Positions 1-6,100 of a DNA stretch of 8,632 nt are shown here, in pieces. Source of the stretch: Candidatus Babelota bacterium (GTDB lineage Bacteria; Dependentiae; Babeliae; Babeliales; JABCYS01). A program made the translations under genes and the position numbers. Numbering within the stretch: the stretch's first letter is position 1; every line of letters begins with the position of its first letter. The notes beneath the pieces are model-generated. The model ran no database searches, had not been told where the DNA came from, and worked only from the letters and a program-made list of their open reading frames with translations. The stretch spans positions 1-8,632 of the forward strand of contig JABCYS010000037.1 in assembly GCA_013290085.1 (NCBI GenBank), given 5' to 3'.

Positions 1-303
1 CTTGCGCAACAAATACCACACGATGCCCGCGCCTGGAACAATCTGGGTGAAACCTGTTACCAATTACAGCAATTTGAGGCCGCGGTACAGTTTTTAGGTA
101 AAGCAGTGGCACTCAACCCGCAGTTATTTAATGCCCAGCTCCGCGTTGCAGAATCCCTGAGCAGAATAGGTAGGAGTGATGAGGCAAAGCGGGTGTTAGA
201 ACAACTTGCCAACGCTAATGTTCCTCAAGAGATTAAGAACGCCGCCAAACTCGGGCTTGCTCAACTTCAAAACTCAGCAGTCAAGGCAAGCGCCAAAGCT
301 TAA
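1..303 (+). CDS. TPR-repeat protein, C-terminal part (5' end outside window)
   Basis: The frame is open from base 1 to a TAA at 301-303, giving 100 visible residues; the start lies before the window. Residues about 6-39 fit the 34-residue tetratricopeptide pattern (W..LG..Y at the front, A...F..A..L.P at the back). Residues about 40-73 form a second, weaker repeat ending near the sequence EAKRVLEQL. The tail is polar and rich in Ala, Lys and Gln and ends in SAKA. TPR repeats are helical scaffolds that bind other proteins, so the partner and pathway cannot be told from this fragment. It is on the same strand as valS but separated from it by about 190 non-coding bases, so it is probably not in the same transcript. 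The TPR assignment is fairly sure; any more specific role is unknown. Confidence 0.8.
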   Translation, partial: LAQQIPHDARAWNNLGETCYQLQQFEAAVQFLGKAVALNPQLFNAQLRVAESLSRIGRSDEAKRVLEQLANANVPQEIKNAAKLGLAQLQNSAVKASAKA

Positions 304-306
304 TGT

Positions 307-379
307 AGCCGAATGACTCGAAAATAAGAGCGGCTAGGTATGGAGTCGAATGGCTCATGGTAGAGCGGTAGCAATAAGG
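307..379 (+). repeat. imperfect direct repeat, two units of about 36 bases
   Basis: Unit A (307-343) and unit B (344-379) align with the shared core CGAATGRCTC, then 5-7 variable bases, then AGAGCGG, and both end in a GG. Unit A can fold with AGCCG (307-311) pairing CGGCT (331-335) and CTC (317-319) pairing GAG (328-330), leaving a bulge at 312-316. Unit B can form GCTC/GAGC around ATGGTA, which resembles a tRNA D-arm. No run of T follows, so it does not read as an intrinsic terminator of the TPR gene. Function is unknown; it may be a decayed tRNA-like or regulatory element. Confidence 0.45.
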
Positions 380-415
380 GTTCTCATCATTTTGCCCAAA
401 TAGCTCAGTGGAGGT

Positions 416-430
416 TGGTCGCTTTGACCA
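416..430 (+). promoter_or_regulatory. small hairpin in the valS leader
   Basis: TGGTC (416-420) and GACCA (426-430) are exact complements around the five-base loop GCTTT, about 65 bases before valS. Just upstream, 394-410 reads like the first bases of a tRNA (acceptor strand, TA, then GCTCAG), but no anticodon arm or T-arm follows. It lacks the conserved T-box elements, so a T-box is not supported. It may be a leader structure, or chance. Confidence 0.25.
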
Positions 431-484
431 GAAAACCGTTTACCAGTAAGCTTTTTTGTAATAAAAAACCATTAAAAAGAGATT

Positions 485-496
485 ATGACCGGTCAT
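485..496. promoter_or_regulatory. 12-bp perfect palindrome overlapping the valS start codon
   Basis: ATGACCGGTCAT is its own reverse complement, and its last two bases are the first two of the valS ATG at 495. It sits where the Shine-Dalgarno spacer would be; the nearest purine run (AAAAAGAGA, 474-482) is therefore 12 bases or more from the start. It could be a protein-binding operator, or a short RNA hairpin affecting initiation. The symmetry is certain; the function is inferred. Confidence 0.4.
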
Positions 497-2963
497 GGAA
501 AAACAGTACGACTCAAAAAAATCTGAACAAGCGGCCCAAGCATACTGGGAACAGAACAAAACCTACCACCGCGACAACAACCCTGGACAACTCTGCAGCA
601 TAGACACCCCACCACCGACCGTATCGGGGTCTCTCCACATCGGCCACCTCTTTTCTTACACCCAAACAGATATCATTGCCCGGTTTAAACGCATGGAGGG
701 CTTTTCCGTTTTCTATCCTTTTGGCTTTGATGATAACGGGTTGCCCACCGAACGGTTTGTAGAAAAAAAGCGGGACATTGTTGCGCACAAACTTTCACGT
801 ACCGAATTTATTAACATCTGCCTGGAAGAAACACAGATCGTTGAAAAACAGTTTGAACAACTGTGGCGGAGCATGGGACTGTCAGTCGACTGGGCTGCCT
901 GTTACTCAACCATCTCGGCATCAACCAGAAAAATTTCTCAGGAATCATTTATCCGCCTCTACAAAAAGGGGTACGTTTACCGCAAGAATGAGCCGGCCCC
1001 TTACTGCACCACCGATCGTACTTCTGTTGCACAGGCAGAACTGGATGATAAAGAAATTGCTTCAACCTTTAATGACATTGTTTTTAAAACAACGGATGGC
1101 AAAGAACTGGTCATCGGCACCACGCGCCCAGAACTCCTTCCTTCGTGCGTTGCTCTTTTGTACAACCCGACTGACAGTCGTTACCAACAGTTAAAAGGAG
1201 AGCAGGCTATCGTCCCGATTTTTAACACGACCGTTCCTATTCTTGCCGATGAAGCAGTTGCCGTGGACAAAGGAACGGGTCTGGTTATGTGTTGTACGTT
1301 TGGTGATAAAACAGACATTGCATGGTTTAAAAAATTTAACTTACCGTTTAAACAATCGGTTGGACTGGATGGTCGATGGACCGAGCAGACGGGGATCCTT
1401 GTTGGATTAAAAGTACATGATGCACGCGCAAAAATTCTTGAAGCACTCAAAGAACAAGGGTTGTTGCGCAATCAACGACCAATCACCCATTCGGTCAACG
1501 TGCACGAGCGTTGCAAAAAAGAGATAGAGTTTGCCTTGTTATCCCAGTGGTTCATTAATATTTTGGATCACAAACAACAGTTTCTCAATCTTGCTGATCA
1601 GATTAACTGGTACCCGGCGTTCATGAAACCGCGGTATGTGGATTGGGTGACCAATTTAAGTTGGGACTGGTGTATTTCTCGCCAACGATTTTTTGGTATT
1701 CCGTTTCCCGCCTGGCATTGCAAAGGTTGTTCAAAAGTTTTACTCCCTGAGTTGGATCAGTTACCCATCGATCCACAGGAAACACCTTATTCCGGCAAAA
1801 AATGTCCGCACTGTTCAAGCAGCGACATTGTTCCTGACACTGATGTGATGGATACGTGGAACACTTCTTCGCTCACCCCCTACTTGTGTCAGGCATTGTA
1901 TTACCCGCTATCAACATCGCAATTTGAACCGACCACGTCGTTCCTCCCCATGAGCATACGTCCCCAAGCCCATGACATTATTCGGACCTGGGCATTTGAT
2001 ACGATCGTCAAAACCTGGATGCATCAGGAACAGATCCCATGGAAGGACATCGTTATTTCCGGGCACGTACTCAGTGGTACAAAAGAAAAATTATCGAAAT
2101 CAAAAGACAATGCCTCCCTTTCGCCAGAGCGTTTACTTGAAACTTATTCTGCCGATGTTATTCGTTACTGGACCGCGTCAGGAAGTCTGGGGCATGACAC
2201 ACCGTTTTCAGATAATCAGTTGAAAATAGGTCAGCGTCTGGTTACCAAAATTTGGAATGCGTTCCGTTTTATTCACGAACACACGCAACAGGTTGATCTC
2301 AAACAAGAACCAAAAAATCTTGGCGTTATCAATGAATGGTTGTTGCACAGCATGAGCACCTGTTTTGGTTCCTATCACCGGTATTTTGAAACGAATGAGT
2401 TTGGCTTAGCACTCGACACGGTAGAAAAATTTTTCTGGCATAGTTTTTGTGACAACTATTTAGAACTGGTGAAAGATCAGTTGTTCAACCCAGCGCTGTA
2501 TGATGAACAGCAGGTCGCCGCAACCCGCTGGACACTCAACGTGATTGGATTACGGTTGTTGCAACTCTATGCTCCGTATTTACCACATGTGACCGAGACA
2601 CTGTATAGCAGCATGTATCAAAAGAACTATGGTGTTGCGTCTATCCACCAAACAAAGTTCAGTGCTCTGCAAAAAGTGTACGCATTCCCTGACAGTGCTG
2701 ACAGCATGCATTTGGTTATCGCCGTTACCAATGAAGTGCGCAAATTAAAAACGCAACAACAATTATCACTCAAGGTAGAGTTGCACACCCTCATCATTCA
2801 TGCATCTGATGCACAAGCGCTCGCCCTTCTCAAAAAACAGGAGCAGCTGATCAAGGGTGTTTCTCATGCTCACGCCATCACGTACCAAACAATGGCAGCG
2901 GAGTCTGCACTCACCAAGCGTGATGAGCAGTGGCATGCAACGGTGCAGGTAGGCGCGGTATGA
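495..2963 (+). CDS. valS: valine--tRNA ligase (valyl-tRNA synthetase), short Rickettsia-like type
   Basis: Class I aminoacyl-tRNA synthetase that charges tRNA-Val with valine in the cytosol, using ATP, and hydrolyses mischarged threonine. The 822-residue protein shows the ATP-binding HIGH motif at 48-51 after TPPPTVSGSL, and the KLSKS form of KMSKS at 532-536. The CP1 editing domain spans roughly 190-345 and includes TTRPE at 209-213 and a GTGLVMCCTFGD segment at 260-271. Four cysteines (409, 412, 437, 440) form a likely zinc ribbon. The WDWCISRQRFFGIPFPAWH block at 390-408 is typical of ValRS. The helical anticodon-binding domain follows from about 580. It is shorter than E. coli ValRS (951) and close to the Rickettsia form; wording such as YPFGFDDNGLPTER also recalls that group. 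ATG 495 is the only possible start, since an in-frame TGA lies at 486-488. It lacks a well-placed Shine-Dalgarno. Its stop overlaps ybeY by 4 bp. Confidence 0.97.
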   Translation: MEKQYDSKKSEQAAQAYWEQNKTYHRDNNPGQLCSIDTPPPTVSGSLHIGHLFSYTQTDIIARFKRMEGFSVFYPFGFDDNGLPTERFVEKKRDIVAHKLSRTEFINICLEETQIVEKQFEQLWRSMGLSVDWAACYSTISASTRKISQESFIRLYKKGYVYRKNEPAPYCTTDRTSVAQAELDDKEIASTFNDIVFKTTDGKELVIGTTRPELLPSCVALLYNPTDSRYQQLKGEQAIVPIFNTTVPILADEAVAVDKGTGLVMCCTFGDKTDIAWFKKFNLPFKQSVGLDGRWTEQTGILVGLKVHDARAKILEALKEQGLLRNQRPITHSVNVHERCKKEIEFALLSQWFINILDHKQQFLNLADQINWYPAFMKPRYVDWVTNLSWDWCISRQRFFGIPFPAWHCKGCSKVLLPELDQLPIDPQETPYSGKKCPHCSSSDIVPDTDVMDTWNTSSLTPYLCQALYYPLSTSQFEPTTSFLPMSIRPQAHDIIRTWAFDTIVKTWMHQEQIPWKDIVISGHVLSGTKEKLSKSKDNASLSPERLLETYSADVIRYWTASGSLGHDTPFSDNQLKIGQRLVTKIWNAFRFIHEHTQQVDLKQEPKNLGVINEWLLHSMSTCFGSYHRYFETNEFGLALDTVEKFFWHSFCDNYLELVKDQLFNPALYDEQQVAATRWTLNVIGLRLLQLYAPYLPHVTETLYSSMYQKNYGVASIHQTKFSALQKVYAFPDSADSMHLVIAVTNEVRKLKTQQQLSLKVELHTLIIHASDAQALALLKKQEQLIKGVSHAHAITYQTMAAESALTKRDEQWHATVQVGAV

Positions 2964-3409
2964 TTCTCATTCGCAACAGTCAGCGAAAAATTTTTGTGGA
3001 TGTAAAAAAATTAAAGCGCGATGCGCAGACTTTACTCACCGCGCTCAAGTACGAAGATTTTGATCTGGGTCTTTGGCTAACCACGAATAAGACGATTCAG
3101 AAGTACAATGCTCAGTATCGGCACAAAGATAAACCAACTGATATTCTTTCTTTCCCCTATCATCCGCAGCTCAAAGCTGGCGAGCGCATTGTAGCTCAAA
3201 CGGATGAGGATAAAAATGTAGGTGATCTAATAATCGCTCCTGAGTACGTTGTGCAGGATGCAAAAAATTTGGGCACCACGTTTGAAAAGCGCATGCAGGT
3301 ACTTTTGGTGCACGGCATCTGTCATTTGCTCGGGTATGATCATATTAAGGACGCAGATTACAAAGTGATGCACCGCAAAGAGTTGGCTTTGCTGAAAAAA
3401 TTGCGATGA
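2960..3409 (+). CDS. ybeY: endoribonuclease YbeY (rRNA maturation factor)
   Basis: YbeY is a zinc-dependent single-strand RNase involved in 16S rRNA 3'-end maturation and ribosome quality control in the cytosol. The 149-residue product is of normal family length. The metal-binding signature HGICHLLGYDH is at 118-128, with His118, His122 and His128 as expected ligands, and the conserved YRHKDKPTDILSFP block with Arg54 is at 53-66. GDLIIAPE at 88-95 fits the family's central strand. I chose ATG 2960 over an upstream in-frame ATG at 2930 because it begins with the usual family N-terminus (MILIRN) and overlaps the valS stop as ATGA, an arrangement that favours translational coupling. The Shine-Dalgarno is weak (AGGTAGG, 2947-2953), which fits coupling. 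Grouping with valS makes a small translation operon. Confidence 0.95.
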   Translation: MILIRNSQRKIFVDVKKLKRDAQTLLTALKYEDFDLGLWLTTNKTIQKYNAQYRHKDKPTDILSFPYHPQLKAGERIVAQTDEDKNVGDLIIAPEYVVQDAKNLGTTFEKRMQVLLVHGICHLLGYDHIKDADYKVMHRKELALLKKLR

Positions 3410-3440
3410 TTTTTTTCAACAACCAAGTCACCAAACCCTG

Positions 3441-3468
3441 TTGCCAAAAAAACAAATTCTTCTACAGT
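3441..3468 (+). promoter_or_regulatory. probable sigma70-type promoter of the exported nitroreductase
   Basis: TTGCCA (3441-3446) and TACAGT (3463-3468) match the -35 and -10 boxes at four of six positions each, with a 16-base spacer, 38 bases before the start codon. The 97-base gap after ybeY supports a separate transcript. A run of seven T follows the ybeY stop, but no strong hairpin precedes it. Confidence 0.4.
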
Positions 3469-3506
3469 AGAGGCACATTTTCCCACATCTCAACAAAAGG
3501 ATCTTT

Positions 3507-4160
3507 ATGATCAAAAAAACAAGTCTCCTCGTTCCCCTTCTTTTAATTGTCTCCCAAGCAGCTGCGGCGGAGAAAAAACAAGCAAAAACAACACGTACCG
3601 CTCAATACCCGGTGGATGACATTTTCCTCAACCGTTGGTCACCACGCGCTATGTCTGGGGAAGCAATCAGTGATGCAGAATTAATGTCACTGTTTGAAGC
3701 TGCCCGCTGGGCACCGTCATCATACAATGGGCAACCATGGCGTTTCATTTATGCAAAACGCAATACTCCAGCATGGGATAAACTTTTTAATCTCATGGTT
3801 CCTTTTAATCAAAGTTGGACAAAGAATGCTTCAGCCCTTGTTGTTGTAGTTTCTCGCACCACATTTGAGTGGAATAACCAACCTGCCGTTACTCATTCTT
3901 TCGACACAGGTGCTGCATGCCAAAACCTTGCGCTTCAAGCAAGCGCGAAGGGTTTAGTTGTCCATGGCATGAGTGGATTTGATTATGACCGTGCGCGTAA
4001 AGATCTTCATATCCCAGATACCTTTACGGTTGACGCAATGTTTGCAATTGGCAAACCGGCGCCAGCAGAAAGCTTGCCTGAAGATTTGCGCAAGATGGAA
4101 ACACCTTCACCAAGAAAGCCAGTTGCAGAACTCGCCTTTGAAGGAACATTCAAAAACTAA
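3507..4160 (+). CDS. nitroreductase-family flavoprotein with Sec-type signal peptide
   Basis: Nitroreductase-fold proteins bind FMN and reduce nitro compounds, quinones or similar substrates with NAD(P)H; the real substrate here is unknown. The 217-residue protein begins with a clear signal peptide: Lys3-Lys4, a hydrophobic core at about 6-16, then SQAAAA with likely cleavage after Ala21. The mature part has the FMN phosphate-binding RWSPR at 43-47, ARWAPSSYNGQPWRF at about 66-80, and GLVVHGM and AIGKP blocks near the C-terminus. There is no twin-arginine motif and no lipobox. The Shine-Dalgarno AAAAGGA (3495-3501) is well placed. It is about 65% identical, by eye, to the convergent gene at 4241-4819, which lacks the signal peptide. 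Export of an FMN enzyme by Sec is unusual, since FMN would have to be loaded outside the cytosol. The family is confident, the location likely. Confidence 0.9.
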   Translation: MIKKTSLLVPLLLIVSQAAAAEKKQAKTTRTAQYPVDDIFLNRWSPRAMSGEAISDAELMSLFEAARWAPSSYNGQPWRFIYAKRNTPAWDKLFNLMVPFNQSWTKNASALVVVVSRTTFEWNNQPAVTHSFDTGAACQNLALQASAKGLVVHGMSGFDYDRARKDLHIPDTFTVDAMFAIGKPAPAESLPEDLRKMETPSPRKPVAELAFEGTFKN

Positions 4161-4170
4161 CTTTTAGTAC

Positions 4171-4196
4171 AAGAGGAGGGAACATTCCCTCCTCTT
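4171..4196. terminator. strong hairpin between the convergent nitroreductase genes
   Basis: AAGAGGAGGG (4171-4180) pairs perfectly with CCCTCCTCTT (4187-4196) around AACATT; the stem can extend by two A-T pairs. It lies 10 bases after one stop codon and 44 bases beyond the other, the expected place for a shared terminator. The plus strand is followed by a run of A, not T, and neither strand has a good U-tract, so it may instead protect mRNA ends or act with a factor. Confidence 0.5.
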
Positions 4197-4240
4197 AAAA
4201 AAATCATCATGTATCAAAACAGAACCAATTCCAAACAATC

Positions 4241-4819
4241 CTAACTTGGAAACTTTCCCTCAAATGCAAACTCTTCTATATTTTTTCGGTCAGAGGGAAG
4301 TTCACGTTCTTGTAATTCGGGCGAAAGATTTTTGACTGCTCCCGGTTTTCCCACCGCAAACATTGCTTCCACGTGATAGTCTTCAGGAATATCGAGATCT
4401 TCTTTTGCGCGATCGTAATCAAAACCTTCCATGCCATGGACAACCAGCCCATCCAAAAATCCTTGCAACGCTAAATTTTCACATGCTGCCCCGGCATCAA
4501 AAGAATGGGTGCGTTCTGGTTTATTATTCCATTCGAATGTCGTGCGCGTGATCACCAAAATGAGTACCGCCGCATTTTTCGTCCATGCTTGGTTGAACGG
4601 AACCAGAAGATCAAAAAATATTTTCCAGGAAGGTGTGTCACGCTTGGCATACAAAAATCGCCACGGTTGGCCGTTAAACGATGAGGGCGCCCAGCGAGCA
4701 GCTTCAAACAGTGTCATTAATTCTTCATCACTGATTTCTGCACCAGACATGGCGCGCGGTGACCAGCGGTTGATAAACAGCTCATTAATTTTGTAACGTG
4801 ATTTTCGGGGATTTTGCAT
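4241..4819 (-). CDS. nitroreductase-family flavoprotein, cytosolic paralogue
   Basis: Predicted FMN-dependent oxidoreductase of the nitroreductase family; substrate unknown. The 192-residue product starts almost directly with the domain and has no signal peptide or membrane segment. It shows RWSPR at 19-23, ARWAPSSFNGQPWRF at about 42-56, the FEWNN segment, GLVVHGMEGFDYDRA, and AVGKP near the end. It aligns without gaps to residues 34-217 of the neighbouring exported enzyme at about 65% identity by eye, so the two arose by gene duplication with inversion of one copy, or by duplication and later rearrangement. ATG 4819 is preceded by GAGGT (complement of 4824-4828) at good spacing. It converges on its paralogue and diverges from the gene at 4976, so it has its own promoter within 4820-4975, which I could not place with confidence. 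Confidence 0.92.
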   Translation of the reverse strand: MQNPRKSRYKINELFINRWSPRAMSGAEISDEELMTLFEAARWAPSSFNGQPWRFLYAKRDTPSWKIFFDLLVPFNQAWTKNAAVLILVITRTTFEWNNKPERTHSFDAGAACENLALQGFLDGLVVHGMEGFDYDRAKEDLDIPEDYHVEAMFAVGKPGAVKNLSPELQERELPSDRKNIEEFAFEGKFPS

Positions 4820-4907
4820 AGATACCTCATTGTTCCTTTTTTAAAAAACTAATACCACCTTACCATTTTCCTTTTCGAAAAAAAAATATAATGCTCTCTC
4901 GAAATCA

Positions 4908-4937
4908 TTGAAAAAAAAAGAAGATTTTTTGCATAAT
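4908..4937 (+). promoter_or_regulatory. probable sigma70-type promoter of the 358-residue membrane protein
   Basis: TTGAAA (4908-4913) and CATAAT (4932-4937) are each close to consensus, with an 18-base spacer and the start codon 39 bases downstream. The surrounding A/T runs would aid melting. A perfect TATAAT also occurs at 4887-4892 but has no matching -35 box at the right distance. Confidence 0.5.
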
Positions 4938-4975
4938 TATTTAAGAAACATTTTTCTACGAAGAGGGACAAAAAC

Positions 4976-6052
4976 ATGCAACCAGTTCTCGGAGCAATTA
5001 TAGGCCTTGGCGGAGCTGCCGTAGGCGCATTCTTTGGAGGCGGCCCACGACATGATACCACCAATGAAGCAACACAGGCGCATGTCTTTCAAAATCCTCA
5101 AATGCGCCAGAGTCCTCACCTTCACCAAGATCCTCATCTAGAACAGAACCCTCAGTCAAATCAGACCTACACCAATCGAACAAATACTTATGCAGCTCAA
5201 CAGCTCTCGCCAGAAATTTCACCACAAATAAGAACGGGAGGGGCCGCATCACAATCACATGTAACGGTAAACAATGACACAAAGCCTAACGTTACCATCA
5301 TATTTACTTCATCACCTGGCCAAGGAAACACCGTTGATCATGATGTGGGTGCCCCACAATATTCTGAAATGCGCCAAGAACACAGACAGGAACACCGGGA
5401 GGAGCATCGAGTAGAAACAACTCAAAGAACAAGCGCGCGCCCATCAAGCCTACCAACTTCTGGCATTACCAATGCAACTACAACACGTACCGCCACTCCA
5501 AGTGCTGCAAGAAGAGCAGATAACCCACCTCAAGCTCCTAACGCAGACAATGGCCAACAAGTACACTACGCCCGCTTCTACTCCTCAGTCGCGCATAGAC
5601 CGCGACACCCGTTGAGAATCGCAGCAGCCGCGAGCCTGGTAGGAACATGCGGTCTCTTTTATTTTTTGAGATCCGCCGAATTCGCGGCCCAACAAAAAAA
5701 ACAATGGTGTAACTGGAAAGAGGAAGTTGCCACAAAAGATCTGGCTGCCGCCGACAACTTGGCGACTGAGTTAATTATGGATATCCAAAGACGCTACACC
5801 ACAACAAAAAATGCTCACGACTTTATAGAACCGTTACAAATTTTCCTGAATGATATCGAAGAAGAGAAAACAACATTGACTTGGTACCTTGCTATGAGCT
5901 CTTTCATGCACAAAATATGTATTGGGAAAATATTTGGCATCAATGATCTTTCGCTCAAAAAAGCAACCGATCGCCTACAACGAGTTGATATTATAAAGAA
6001 AATATTTATTGGTTGGACCGCAGAATACAAACTCGGCAATCACGCACGTTAA
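4976..6052 (+). CDS. unrecognised membrane protein with low-complexity repeats (358 residues)
   Basis: I do not recognise this protein. Residues 4-23 are hydrophobic and glycine-rich (GAIIGLGGAAVGAFFGGG), like a glycine-zipper membrane segment. Residues about 24-210 are polar and probably disordered, rich in Gln, Asn, His, Thr and Pro, with two tandem-repeat sets: four six-residue units at 39-62 and three four-residue EHRx units at 135-146. A second membrane segment lies at about 214-231 (IAAAASLVGTCGLFYFL), after a basic stretch. Residues 240-358 look like a compact mainly helical domain with charged faces. The start is supported by GAGGGA (4963-4968) seven bases upstream and a plausible promoter. 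It stands alone between a divergent nitroreductase and a convergent MCE gene. It could be a surface, envelope or host-directed protein, but that is inference only. Confidence 0.8.
   Translation: MQPVLGAIIGLGGAAVGAFFGGGPRHDTTNEATQAHVFQNPQMRQSPHLHQDPHLEQNPQSNQTYTNRTNTYAAQQLSPEISPQIRTGGAASQSHVTVNNDTKPNVTIIFTSSPGQGNTVDHDVGAPQYSEMRQEHRQEHREEHRVETTQRTSARPSSLPTSGITNATTTRTATPSAARRADNPPQAPNADNGQQVHYARFYSSVAHRPRHPLRIAAAASLVGTCGLFYFLRSAEFAAQQKKQWCNWKEEVATKDLAAADNLATELIMDIQRRYTTTKNAHDFIEPLQIFLNDIEEEKTTLTWYLAMSSFMHKICIGKIFGINDLSLKKATDRLQRVDIIKKIFIGWTAEYKLGNHAR
5090..5161 (+). repeat. four in-frame 18-bp repeats (six-residue units)
   Basis: Four successive 18-base units each begin CAR, then a variable codon, then CCT CAN, coding for QNPQMR, QSPHLH, QDPHLE and QNPQSN. 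The invariant Q-x-P plus following H/Q gives the period. Codons differ between units, so the repeat has diverged at DNA level while the protein pattern is kept. Confidence 0.7.
5378..5413 (+). repeat. three in-frame 12-bp repeats (EHRx units)
   Basis: Three 12-base units code for EHRQ, EHRE and EHRV in the low-complexity part of the 358-residue protein. The preceding MRQ suggests a partly decayed further unit. The units make a charged, possibly helical, stretch. Confidence 0.6.
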
Positions 6053-6100
6053 GATTTTTCTAGGAACTAAAGTACAGCGGTCGCTCACGTTGTGGCACTA

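Noticed and set aside
394..450. Possible tRNA gene starting GCCCAAATAGCTCAG
   Set aside because: No anticodon stem with matching arms, no GGTTC-type T-arm and no acceptor complement follow on either strand.
424..452. Promoter TTGACC with TAAGCT for valS
   Set aside because: The -35 box is good, but the -10 box matches consensus at only three positions, and the -35 lies within the small hairpin; too weak to call.
304..494. T-box riboswitch before valS
   Set aside because: The conserved T-box sequence, specifier loop and terminator/antiterminator pair are not visible.
415..603. Small open frame ahead of and overlapping valS
   Set aside because: It overlaps the valS N-terminus in another frame, is Lys/Thr-rich without family features, and has no ribosome binding site.
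2930..2959. Longer YbeY N-terminus from ATG 2930
   Set aside because: The extra ten residues are unlike the family N-terminus and are the valS C-terminal codons read in another frame; the ATGA overlap at 2960 is the better start.
4431..4796. 121-residue plus-strand open frame opposite the cytosolic nitroreductase
   Set aside because: It is the antisense shadow of a well-conserved gene and has no recognisable features.
6053..6100. Terminator between the 358-residue membrane protein and the MCE gene
   Set aside because: Only a very short AGCG/CGCT inverted pair with a two-base loop is visible and no U-tract, so a terminator is not supported.
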